Virus record (IMG/VR): IMGVR_UViG_3300006916_000527
Coordinates: 1 to 20,331 of that record
Reading direction: 5' to 3' (one strand)
From: a virus
Length of the DNA stretch: 20,331 bases
Under the pieces are notes generated by a model. The model saw only the letters and a program-made list of their open reading frames with translations, had not been told where the DNA came from and searched no databases. Positions 14,740 to 20,331 of this stretch are shown one piece after another. Both the position numbers and the translations under genes were made by a program. How positions within the stretch are numbered: position 1 is the first letter of the stretch; every line of letters begins with the position of its first letter.

Positions 14740-14988
14740 ATGATTACAGTAAACGGCGTTGAATATACTGAAGAGCAGTTGAACGATACTCAAAAGTATC
14801 TTGTTGCTCAAGTTCAAGATATCAACACAAAAATTCAGAAGTTTCAATTTGATTTGGATCAACTGTCTGCATCAAAAGAATTTATGACCGCTAGGCTCAT
14901 GGAAACTTTTGAAGAAGTAAATCCTGATGAAGCAATTGCAGAAAGTCCTGCGGCGGAAGAAAGTTCAGCCGAAGAGAGTGTGGCTTGA
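14740..14988 (+). CDS. Small acidic phage protein, DUF6447-like
   Basis: An 82-residue protein. The start at ATG 14740 was chosen for the AAGGAG site at 14728-14733; a longer frame open from 14680 lies inside the methyltransferase gene and has no ribosome site. It opens with ITVNGVEYTEEQLNDTQKYLV, then a helix containing IxxxxFDLDQLSASKEF. This pattern resembles a family of short phage and bacterial proteins known as DUF6447: a VNGKEY start, a helical pair and an alanine/glutamate tail. The C-terminal 20 residues are a low-complexity Glu/Ser/Ala tail. Function unknown. Its stop TGA (14986-14988) lies inside the promoter of the clamp gene. Confidence 0.65.
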   Translation: MITVNGVEYTEEQLNDTQKYLVAQVQDINTKIQKFQFDLDQLSASKEFMTARLMETFEEVNPDEAIAESPAAEESSAEESVA

Positions 14989-15013
14989 CTAATATAAAAT
15001 TTTGTGATATCAT
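14985..15013 (+). promoter_or_regulatory. Sigma-70 promoter for the clamp-clamp loader operon
   Basis: TTGACT (14985-14990), a 17-base spacer and TATCAT (15008-15013), with an extended -10 TG at 15005-15006. The upstream gene's stop codon is embedded in the -35 box, as at 7954 and 20037. The clamp start codon lies 25 bases beyond the -10 box. Confidence 0.75.
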
Positions 15014-15037
15014 TAACGTTTACTACCAAGGATAGTT

Positions 15038-15727
15038 ATGGATATGAAATTAAGTGAAAACACGTTAGCGGTACTAAAAAACTTTTCTACAATCAATCCG
15101 GGCATTTTGTTTCGCCAAGGCAATGTTCTCAAAACAATGTCGAAAGCTCAAAACATTTTAGCTGAAGCTAAGGTTGAAGATTTGTTCTCTGAAAACTTCG
15201 GTATCTACGATTTAAATAAATTTCTAGGAGTTATGTCAGCACTGGACAATCCAGATATCAATATCAATATCGAAAATCAATCTTTAGAATTGGGGTCTTC
15301 CGATAACGGGTGTAGGTACAGAATGTCTGACCCCGCATTGATAGTATCTCCGGATCAAGAAATTGAAGTAGGGTCACCTGAAGTATCTTTTACTTTGCCA
15401 GCAAAGGTGCTTGAAAAAGTCTACCGTCTTGGTGGTGTGCTGGGTCTTCCCAACATTGTCTTTCGTGGCAACCGTGATAAGATTTCCATTGCAGCACTGG
15501 ACGTTCGCAACCCAGATTCGGATGTTTATTGGATTGATGTCGGAGAAACTACTGCGGAATTTGTTAGTGTATTTTCGTATGATAGTTTTAAGATCATCCC
15601 AAACACCTATGATGTGAGTATCACAATGGGTGAGTTGACACACTTCAAAAATTCTGATAAAATGTCAACTGGATTCGACATTCAATATTGGATTGCAATG
15701 GAAACGGGTTCAACATATTCAGAATGA
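15038..15727 (+). CDS. 45: Sliding clamp gp45
   Basis: A 229-residue protein matching T4 gp45 (228 residues), the trimeric DNA polymerase processivity clamp. It is also the mobile activator of late transcription through contacts with gp55. The N-terminus MKLSENTLAVLKNFSTINPGILF parallels T4 MKLSKDTTALLKNFATINSGI closely, and IYDLNKFLGVMSALDNPDI matches the T4 segment at about residue 54. The ATG at 15038 is preferred over 15044 because AAGGAT (15028-15033) is at suitable spacing. It has its own promoter and is followed after 12 bases by the loader ATPase. Clamp and sigma factor in the same window make the late-transcription scheme internally consistent. Confidence 0.95.
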   Translation: MDMKLSENTLAVLKNFSTINPGILFRQGNVLKTMSKAQNILAEAKVEDLFSENFGIYDLNKFLGVMSALDNPDININIENQSLELGSSDNGCRYRMSDPALIVSPDQEIEVGSPEVSFTLPAKVLEKVYRLGGVLGLPNIVFRGNRDKISIAALDVRNPDSDVYWIDVGETTAEFVSVFSYDSFKIIPNTYDVSITMGELTHFKNSDKMSTGFDIQYWIAMETGSTYSE

Positions 15728-15739
15728 TTGGAGTGAGTA

Positions 15740-16675
15740 ATGTTAGAAAATGTTTTGTGGGTCGAGAAATATCGACCTAAAACTGTCAGTGACATCATTC
15801 TTCCGGAAGAATTAAAGAGTACTTTTTCTGAGTTTGTTCGCTCAGAAAAAGTGCCCAATATGATTCTTTCTGGTCGGGCTGGTGTAGGTAAAACTTCTGC
15901 TGCAAAAGCAATGTTAGAAGATCTTGGTTGTTCCTATCTAGTTATCAATGGATCTCTTGACAGAAACATTGACACTTTGAGGAACGAGATTCAATCTTTT
16001 GCTTCCACTACCTCAATCAAAGGTGGTCGTAAATACGTCATTCTAGATGAAGCTGACTATTTAAATCCACAATCAACACAGCCTGCGCTTCGAAACTTTA
16101 TCGAAGAGTTTTCGCAGAACTGTGGATTTATTTTGACTTGTAATTTTATCAATCGAATTATTGAGCCTATTCATAGTAGATGCTCAGTAATCAATTTTGA
16201 TATCAACAAATCTGATAAAGAATTGGCATCAAAGTTCTTTATCCGAGTCAAGGAAATTCTAAAGAATGAAGGCGTTGAGGCTGAAGACAAAGTTCTAGTT
16301 AAATTTATTCTCAAATATTTTCCCGATTTCAGAAGAACGCTAAACGAACTTCAGAGATATTCTGCTACAGGAAAGATCGATACCGGTATCTTATCTGTTG
16401 TAGAAAATGTATCGCTGGACACATTAGTATCTTTGATGAAAGATAAAAACTTCACTGCAATGAGAAAGTGGGTAGCAGAAAATCTAGATAAAGATCCTGC
16501 TTCTTTGTTTAGACAAATTTTTGACGCTATGAACTCTATATTAGAACCCACATCAATTCCACAAATGATTATTCATTTAGGAAGATATCAATATCAGGCA
16601 GCTTTTGTTTCCGATCAGGAGATAAATACAGTATCCTTCTTAACAGAAGTTATGCATGATTGCGAGTTTAAATAG
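15740..16675 (+). CDS. 44: Clamp loader large subunit gp44 (AAA+ ATPase)
   Basis: A 311-residue AAA+ protein matching T4 gp44 (319 residues). Four copies of it, with one gp62, open and load the gp45 clamp onto primed DNA. WVEKYRPKTVSDIILPEE at the N-terminus is the classic RFC signature. Walker A GRAGVGKT is at 45-52, Walker B ILDEAD at 101-106, sensor 1 TCNF at 133-136, and the SRC motif with its arginine finger at 146-148. The C-terminal collar domain follows from about residue 230. The gene's stop overlaps a near-perfect Shine-Dalgarno for the next gene. Its usual partner gene 62 is not adjacent but lies about 1.7 kb downstream. Confidence 0.96.
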   Translation: MLENVLWVEKYRPKTVSDIILPEELKSTFSEFVRSEKVPNMILSGRAGVGKTSAAKAMLEDLGCSYLVINGSLDRNIDTLRNEIQSFASTTSIKGGRKYVILDEADYLNPQSTQPALRNFIEEFSQNCGFILTCNFINRIIEPIHSRCSVINFDINKSDKELASKFFIRVKEILKNEGVEAEDKVLVKFILKYFPDFRRTLNELQRYSATGKIDTGILSVVENVSLDTLVSLMKDKNFTAMRKWVAENLDKDPASLFRQIFDAMNSILEPTSIPQMIIHLGRYQYQAAFVSDQEINTVSFLTEVMHDCEFK

Positions 16676-16680
16676 GAGGT
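16674..16680 (+). promoter_or_regulatory. Strong ribosome binding site AGGAGGT
   Basis: AGGAGGT is an almost full anti-Shine-Dalgarno match and overlaps the gene 44 stop (TAG 16673-16675). It lies four bases before the ATG at 16685. It is the strongest ribosome site in the window and implies high translation of a very small membrane protein gene placed before the hydrolase. Confidence 0.75.
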
Positions 16681-16684
16681 ACCA

Positions 16685-16888
16685 ATGGATCCTTTGTATC
16701 AAACTTTGTTAACTTTAGCATGTATGTATGGCTCATATTTATGGGGTAATTATAGTGGCGTTGTGTCAATTCAAGAAGAAATAACTCGTGCGCTTCGGTG
16801 TCGAGAAATTAGATATACAAAAGATGGTAAAGTAATTTTTATCGATAGATTTGGAAATGTTCGCAAGTCGGAGGATGCTTTCAAATGA
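16685..16888 (+). CDS. Small single-span membrane protein of unknown function
   Basis: A 67-residue protein with one predicted transmembrane segment at about residues 4-26 (LYQTLLTLACMYGSYLWGNYSGVV). It is followed by an amphipathic and basic stretch (EEITRALRCREIRYTKDGK) and a short FIDRFGNVRKSE end. Family not recognised. It has an unusually strong ribosome site and overlaps the hydrolase gene by four bases (ATGA), so the two are probably coupled. Because it directly precedes a cell-wall hydrolase and no other holin is visible, a lysis role (holin or antiholin) is possible. The evidence is positional only. Confidence 0.6.
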   Translation: MDPLYQTLLTLACMYGSYLWGNYSGVVSIQEEITRALRCREIRYTKDGKVIFIDRFGNVRKSEDAFK

Positions 16889-17517
16889 AAAAATATCTTG
16901 GTCCTATGATGTGGGTAATACCTTTAGGATTATGGATAGTAATTGCGGTAAGTACGCTGTGGCATCTTAATGATGATATACAAGAGCCTGTTGTTGAGCC
17001 AGAGGTTAAGGTTGAAGAACATGAGATTGAAGCGCCTAGCGTATTCGAAAGAGAAATCTTTACAGTACAAAATCAACCAGAAATTAATATTGACGATATT
17101 GAATGCCTAGCGCTCAACATATACCACGAAGCAAGATCTGATAATTTTGCGGGACAGATTGCAGTTGCAGATGTGGTATTAAATCGTATTGAGAGTGGGC
17201 GTTTTCCGAACTCAGTTTGTGATGTGGTCAAGCAGGCTAAGACCCGAGTAAATTGGAAAGGTAACACCGTACCAATTAAAAATGCTTGTCAGTTTAGTTG
17301 GTATTGCGATGGGTTAGATGATGAACCTTTTGAAGAACACGCTTGGTTAAAAGCAAAAACTTTAGCCAAAAAATCCTTGACAAATGAGGAGTTTCGTGGT
17401 ATAACAGAAGGATCAACACACTATCACGCAACATATGTAACGCCCAACTGGGTAAATGATAGAGGAATGCAATCCATCGGTCAAATCGGTCAACATAAAT
17501 TCTACAGATGGCAATAG
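16885..17517 (+). CDS. Membrane-anchored SleB-type cell wall hydrolase (endolysin candidate)
   Basis: A 210-residue protein with a transmembrane or signal-anchor segment at residues about 8-26, an acidic linker rich in Glu/Val/Pro (33-52), and a Hydrolase_2/SleB domain from about 70 to the end. Domain hallmarks are LALNIYHEARSD with the likely catalytic Glu82, GQIAVADVVLNRIESGRFPNSVCDVV (90-115), CQFSWYCDG (135-143) and a C-terminal HYHATYVTPNW. The family cleaves peptidoglycan glycan strands. The uncleaved-looking N-terminal anchor is like a signal-arrest-release endolysin: it would place the enzyme in the periplasm tethered to the inner membrane. Its location among replication genes is unusual. 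Confidence 0.85.
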   Translation: MKKYLGPMMWVIPLGLWIVIAVSTLWHLNDDIQEPVVEPEVKVEEHEIEAPSVFEREIFTVQNQPEINIDDIECLALNIYHEARSDNFAGQIAVADVVLNRIESGRFPNSVCDVVKQAKTRVNWKGNTVPIKNACQFSWYCDGLDDEPFEEHAWLKAKTLAKKSLTNEEFRGITEGSTHYHATYVTPNWVNDRGMQSIGQIGQHKFYRWQ

Positions 17518-17527
17518 GAATTATATT

Positions 17528-17959
17528 ATGAAACCATGTGATATTACGCCGAACTATAAGTTCAACGAAAACAATCTAATCGAAGAGTTTACTGATTATA
17601 TAAACTCTACCTATGATCAACATTATGCTGGAGGTAAAATTCAAGCGACCGAGGACATTATTGATGATGGTCACGGTACGGGATTTTGTATCGGCAATGC
17701 TAAGAAGTATCTGAAACGATACGGAAAGAAAGGTGAGACGCCTACCGAATGGCGAAAAGACTTAATGAAAGTTTTGCATTATACACTGATTCAATTGTAT
17801 GTACACGATGAAGAGCATCAGGTCCCCAACGCTACCGGTCAAGGGTACATTTCCCCTGCGCCTGGGCATCATAGTATAGATGATGTTACTCCGGAAGAGT
17901 GGGATGCGGTAACTAAAGGCGGAAGACAAACAATTTTAGATTTTAATCAAGGAAAATAA
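17528..17959 (+). CDS. DUF3310-like phage protein
   Basis: A 143-residue protein. The ATG at 17528 was chosen, with an AGGAA ribosome site at 17516-17520; a longer frame beginning at 17456 lies inside the hydrolase gene. Residues about 20-95 show the DUF3310 pattern: a DQHYAGGKIQATEDIIDD segment with the family's H-Y-x-x-G-K-I-E/Q motif, then FCIGNAKKYLKRYGKK and KDLMKVLHYTL. This helical family is common in tailed phages and is sometimes annotated as a nucleotide kinase-like protein without biochemical proof. The C-terminal part, with PGHHSIDDVTPEEWD, is not recognised. Only one base separates it from the following nuclease gene. Confidence 0.7.
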   Translation: MKPCDITPNYKFNENNLIEEFTDYINSTYDQHYAGGKIQATEDIIDDGHGTGFCIGNAKKYLKRYGKKGETPTEWRKDLMKVLHYTLIQLYVHDEEHQVPNATGQGYISPAPGHHSIDDVTPEEWDAVTKGGRQTILDFNQGK

Positions 17960-17960
17960 T

Positions 17961-18398
17961 ATGTATGAATATAGGTGTAAGATTAAAAAAGTGGTGGATG
18001 GCGATACAGTGGACGTTGACATTGATCTTGGTTTTGATGTTATTCTCAGTGACCAGCGCATTCGCCTGTATGGTATTGATACTCCTGAGTCCCGTACTCG
18101 TGATACAACGGAAAAGCAATTTGGACTTGCGGCTAAGGAATTTTTAAAAATAATGTTGGGTAAAGTAGGAACACTTAAAACACACAAAGATGCGAAAGGT
18201 AAGTTTGGTCGTATTCTCGGTGAGTTCGTTGTGTATGATCCTGAAACAGACCGACAGTGTTCTGTTAATCAATTAATGATAGACAAACATCTCGCAGTGG
18301 AGTATTATGGTCAGTCAAAAGATGACATCGAAGGGCAGCACCTGAAGAACCGTGAACTCCTTGAGGCAAAATATTATGAGCACATCACTGTAAAATGA
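17961..18398 (+). CDS. Thermonuclease-like (SNase family) nuclease
   Basis: A 145-residue staphylococcal-nuclease-fold protein. VVDGDTVDVDIDLG (11-24) provides the calcium-binding Asp residues, RLYGIDTPE (35-43) carries the expected catalytic Arg35, Asp40 and Glu43, and GKFGRILGEF (80-89) carries the second catalytic Arg84. These match the canonical active site almost position for position, so the enzyme should be active on DNA or RNA. No signal peptide is seen, so it acts in the cytoplasm, perhaps on host DNA. It overlaps gene 62 by four bases (ATGA). Confidence 0.9.
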   Translation: MYEYRCKIKKVVDGDTVDVDIDLGFDVILSDQRIRLYGIDTPESRTRDTTEKQFGLAAKEFLKIMLGKVGTLKTHKDAKGKFGRILGEFVVYDPETDRQCSVNQLMIDKHLAVEYYGQSKDDIEGQHLKNRELLEAKYYEHITVK

Positions 18399-18778
18399 AA
18401 CCGTTTGATTATCTGAACGCTATAAACTCGACTAAAGAGAATCTTATGCTCGACTCCGCTAATGATGAATTGGCGGAGAAAGCTTATGAGCCATTTCTGA
18501 CTAACCGTGGATTATCTTATTTCCCCGATTCGATATTCTACGCAAACGAAATGAATCAATATCATGCTCTCCCCAAGAAAGCTCAATTCTTATATTTGCT
18601 AAATAGTATAAGACCTCGTAAGAGATTTAGTAAGTGGTATAAAGAAGAAATCTCGAATGATATATTGCTGATATCTGAAATGTTTGGTTACAGCAAATCT
18701 AAAGCAAAAGAGGCGCTTAATGTTCTGAGTGAAGAACAATTAAAAGAAATAAGAAAAAGAGCAGATAAAGGCGGATGA
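18395..18778 (+). CDS. 62: Clamp loader small subunit gp62
   Basis: A 127-residue protein matching the short gp62 of marine T4-like phages (T4 gp62: 187 residues). Alignable segments are FLTNRGLSYFPDSIFYANEMN (about 35-55; T4 has FMVENALSQFPE and AMN) and RPRKRFSKWYKEEISNDILLI (about 72-92; T4 has PRGKRYGKWAK). The protein is the single non-ATPase subunit of the gp44/gp62 clamp loader. It keeps its place before regA as in T4. It is separated from gene 44 by four genes and now overlaps the nuclease gene. The small size and remote similarity leave some doubt. Confidence 0.82.
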   Translation: MKPFDYLNAINSTKENLMLDSANDELAEKAYEPFLTNRGLSYFPDSIFYANEMNQYHALPKKAQFLYLLNSIRPRKRFSKWYKEEISNDILLISEMFGYSKSKAKEALNVLSEEQLKEIRKRADKGG

Positions 18779-18802
18779 CCGTCATGGGGAGTTATTACTA
18801 TA

Positions 18803-19210
18803 ATGGATGTGAACGTAGATACATTGTTGGAGGTCCGCCTCAAAAATCCGGATGATTTTTTAAAAGTTAGAGAAACTTTACAGAGAATTGGTGTTGCTTC
18901 TAGGAAAGACAAGAAGCTTTATCAGTCTTGTCATATTCTTCATAAAAGAGGTAAATATTATATTGTACACTTCAAAGAGCTTTTCGCACTAGATGGTAAG
19001 CCTACAAACTTTGAAGACACCGATAAAGGCAGAAGAAATTCTATTGCTCGATTGTTATCAGAATGGGGTTTGATTGAAATTGTGAACCCAGTAATGTCTG
19101 AGCAACCATTATCTCCACTTTCTCAGATAAAGATTCTTCCCTACGGTGAGCGCTCTGAATGGGAGTTGATCACTAAGTATAGCATAGGATCTAAAAAACG
19201 AGTAGAATAA
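18803..19210 (+). CDS. regA: RegA translational repressor
   Basis: A 135-residue protein strongly similar to T4 RegA (122 residues), which binds mRNA around start codons of many early genes and represses their translation, including its own. Matching stretches are LKNPDDFLKVRETLQRIGVASRKDKKLYQSCHILHKRGKYYIVHFKELF (about 13-61), RRNSIARLLSEWGLIEIV (77-94) and the end EWELITKYSIG. The N-terminus is six or so residues longer than T4's. The start at 18803 is preceded at 12 bases by GGGGAG (18785-18790), and an in-frame GTG two codons later is an alternative. The conserved 62-regA order supports both assignments. Confidence 0.96.
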   Translation: MDVNVDTLLEVRLKNPDDFLKVRETLQRIGVASRKDKKLYQSCHILHKRGKYYIVHFKELFALDGKPTNFEDTDKGRRNSIARLLSEWGLIEIVNPVMSEQPLSPLSQIKILPYGERSEWELITKYSIGSKKRVE

Positions 19211-19211
19211 T

Positions 19212-19772
19212 ATGTACTTTAAATTGATAATGATTTTTGCGATAATAAGTGTTCTTGGTGGGGGTTATGCATATCACCAAGTTACTGTCTCTAATTTGAA
19301 AGCAGCAAATGCACAACTAGAAGCCAACAATAAGACTCTCAAAGAGAACCAAGTTCAATTAGAACTTGCTGTCAATACTGCGCAAGCATCGCTTAAAGCA
19401 GCAGAAGAAAACGCCAAGAAACAAGGTGAAGCAATGAACAAGCTTACCTTAGCAAATAACGAGTTGGCAAAAGAGAAATCAAATTATATGAAGGTCTTTA
19501 AGGACCACAACTTGACCCGCCTTGCTCGTGCTAAACCGGGCATGATCGAGACACGGATTAATAATGGAACTGAAAAAGTGTTTAGGATGCTAGAAGATGA
19601 TACAAAAGAACTTATGGATATTGATAATACCCCTCCTGCTGACGGGATGCAACCTGATGCCAAGGCTGTCATGGGGTCCGAAGGAACAACAGATAATCCA
19701 ACCGGAACCACAGATAGTAACGGTAACAGAGAAAGTTCCATTACGAATCTATCAACCGCCTCTACCGGCTGA
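19212..19772 (+). CDS. Inner-membrane spanin (Rz-like)
   Basis: A 186-residue protein with an N-terminal transmembrane helix (about residues 4-22, KLIMIFAIISVLGGGYAY), a long heptad-like coiled coil rich in Ala, Leu, Asn, Glu and Lys (about 28-95), and a low-complexity Gly/Ser/Thr/Asn tail from about 150. This is the architecture of i-spanins, which span the periplasm from the inner membrane and, with the lipoprotein partner, fuse inner and outer membranes in the last lysis step. The partner gene starts inside it at 19597, in another frame. The start lies one base after the regA stop with a poor ribosome site, so translation is probably coupled. It is assigned by architecture, not family similarity. 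Confidence 0.75.
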   Translation: MYFKLIMIFAIISVLGGGYAYHQVTVSNLKAANAQLEANNKTLKENQVQLELAVNTAQASLKAAEENAKKQGEAMNKLTLANNELAKEKSNYMKVFKDHNLTRLARAKPGMIETRINNGTEKVFRMLEDDTKELMDIDNTPPADGMQPDAKAVMGSEGTTDNPTGTTDSNGNRESSITNLSTASTG

Positions 19773-20040
19773 GATTGATCTTCTCAATGTAAACTTCTTC
19801 GTCATCACTGAAGAGAACTTACAAGAACAAATTAAGAAAATTGAGAAGATGCTTGACGGCAACTTTGTCGTGTTCGCACTCACCCCTGATGGATACGAGA
19901 AAATGGCAGAGAACTTCCAAGAGGTTCGACGGTATGTGCGGCAACAGAAAGAGTTAATCATCTACTATCGTGAAGCAACCACTGAGTCCGAAGGGACTAC
20001 CGCTGAAAAATGGTTAGAAAATAATTCAGAAAATAATTGA
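19597..20040 (+). CDS. Outer-membrane lipoprotein spanin (Rz1-like) with long C-terminal domain
   Basis: A 147-residue protein with a lipoprotein signal peptide (LWILIIPLLLTGC; lipobox LTGC with acylated Cys18) and a proline-bearing linker (QPEPQ, YQPPLPAE). It starts within the i-spanin gene in the +1 frame, overlapping it by 176 bases, and runs 268 bases beyond it. That is the embedded/overlapping spanin arrangement. An AGGA site (19583-19586) precedes the start. Unlike short Rz1 proteins, it carries about 90 further residues, with FFVITEENLQEQIKK, FVVFALTPDGYEKMAENFQEVRRYVRQQKELIIYYREA. I associate that segment with other phage proteins found near lysis genes, but I cannot name it. Its stop lies inside the next promoter. 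Confidence 0.78.
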   Translation: MIQKNLWILIIPLLLTGCNLMPRLSWGPKEQQIIQPEPQIVTVTEKVPLRIYQPPLPAEIDLLNVNFFVITEENLQEQIKKIEKMLDGNFVVFALTPDGYEKMAENFQEVRRYVRQQKELIIYYREATTESEGTTAEKWLENNSENN

Positions 20041-20065
20041 CATTTTTGTAAAAATGTGTTATATA
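20037..20065 (+). promoter_or_regulatory. Sigma-70 promoter for the Hsp20 gene
   Basis: A perfect TTGACA (20037-20042), a 17-base spacer and TATATA (20060-20065), with an extended -10 TG at 20057-20058. The preceding gene's TGA stop (20038-20040) lies within the -35 box. The predicted start near 20072 gives a leader of about 60 bases. Confidence 0.8.
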
Positions 20066-20073
20066 TATTATCG

Positions 20074-20096
20074 TCGATGCGGAATTGTCCGATCGA
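20074..20096 (+). promoter_or_regulatory. Hairpin at the 5' end of the Hsp20 leader
   Basis: A nine-pair hairpin with one bulged G: TCGAT (20074-20078) pairs with ATCGA (20092-20096), CGGA (20080-20083) pairs with TCCG (20088-20091), and the loop is ATTG. It would form almost at the first transcribed base. It lacks a T-run and is not a terminator. mRNA stabilisation or a regulatory role is possible. Confidence 0.4.
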
Positions 20097-20132
20097 TAGA
20101 CAACAATCTTGCTTTAAGAAAAGGAGATAGCA

Positions 20133-20331
20133 ATGGTTAATACACGAACAAAAGTGTTTTCGTTCCCCCACTCTCGTTTCATTGGTTTCGACCACGTCTG
20201 GGATGAGATAGAAAGACTAACTGCCGCAGGCGCAAACGAGAAGGGTTTTCCTCGTCACAATATTATCAAATATTCTGACACGGAATACGCCATGGAATTT
20301 GCCCTTGGTGGTTACAAAAAGAAAGATCTAG
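20133..20331 (+). CDS. hsp20: Hsp20/IbpA-type small heat shock protein (3' truncated)
   Basis: About 66 N-terminal residues are present and the frame runs off the window end. The segment FIGFDHVWDEIERLTAAG, then FPRHNIIKYSDTEYAMEFALGGYKKKDL, follows the pattern of the IbpA/Hsp20 family: F-D-x-L/V-W/F-D-E-L/I-E-R-L, then Y/F-P-x-x-N-I, then a beta-strand pair of the alpha-crystallin domain. These ATP-independent chaperones bind unfolding proteins. Hsp20 genes are a hallmark of marine T4-like phages. The ribosome site AAGGAG is at 20121-20126, and the gene has its own promoter. Truncation is only due to the window edge. Confidence 0.85.
   Translation, partial: MVNTRTKVFSFPHSRFIGFDHVWDEIERLTAAGANEKGFPRHNIIKYSDTEYAMEFALGGYKKKDL

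Noticed and set aside
1-20331. tRNA genes, introns or homing endonucleases, insertion sequences, CRISPR arrays, attachment sites
   Set aside because: Looked for cloverleaf-like stretches, repeat arrays, transposase or integrase motifs and GIY-YIG/HNH motifs. None was seen, and the genes are intact and contiguous.

Overview
The window is a gene-dense, entirely forward-strand segment of a T4-like (Straboviridae/Kyanoviridae-type) tailed phage genome. No gap between genes is longer than about 110 bases. The diagnosis rests on recognisable homologues in T4-like order: gp67, gp21, gp22 and gp23; then UvsY, UvsW, gp55, gp47 and gp46; then gp45, gp44, gp62 and RegA. T4-type late promoter octamers (TATAAATA) precede the structural genes. 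The gp62, tail-tube and Hsp20 versions look like those of marine T4-like phages. A lipoprotein o-spanin, an i-spanin and a SleB-type hydrolase imply a Gram-negative host. Near-consensus sigma-70 promoters imply a host with a standard housekeeping sigma factor. The base composition is AT-rich. The host species cannot be named from the sequence.

Layout. (1) 1-5025, virion morphogenesis: the end of an unidentified gene, a probable structural protein, prohead core proteins, a previously unlisted 48-codon basic ORF, prohead protease, scaffold, major capsid protein, a UUCG-loop terminator, and a tail-tube-like protein. Late octamers lie before 67, 22, 23 and the tail-tube gene. (2) 5014-10782, recombination and late sigma: a consensus sigma-70 promoter, uvsY, uvsW, a small Sm-like candidate, sigma factor gp55, a second consensus promoter, then the gp47/gp46 nuclease complex. 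(3) 10779-14988, accessory block: a GNAT-like/2-oxoglutarate oxygenase fusion, a fold-type II PLP enzyme, dCMP deaminase, a large SPPY-motif methyltransferase and a small acidic protein. (4) 14985-19210, replication: sliding clamp, clamp-loader ATPase, then an inserted cassette (small membrane protein, SleB hydrolase, DUF3310-like protein, SNase nuclease), then clamp-loader small subunit and RegA. (5) 19212-end: an overlapping i-spanin/o-spanin pair and the start of an Hsp20 chaperone gene behind its own promoter.

How it fits together. Early genes appear to be read from host-type promoters whose -35 box often contains the stop codon of the upstream gene. gp55 and the gp45 clamp would then redirect host polymerase to the TATAAATA promoters. 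gp46/47, UvsY and UvsW carry out recombination-dependent replication. gp21 processes gp23, gp22 and candidate packaged proteins with T4-like capsid-targeting N-termini. The most unusual parts are the two short ORFs with those N-termini, the oxygenase fusion/PLP enzyme/methyltransferase block, the clamp loader split by lysis genes, and the o-spanin with a long extra C-terminal domain.
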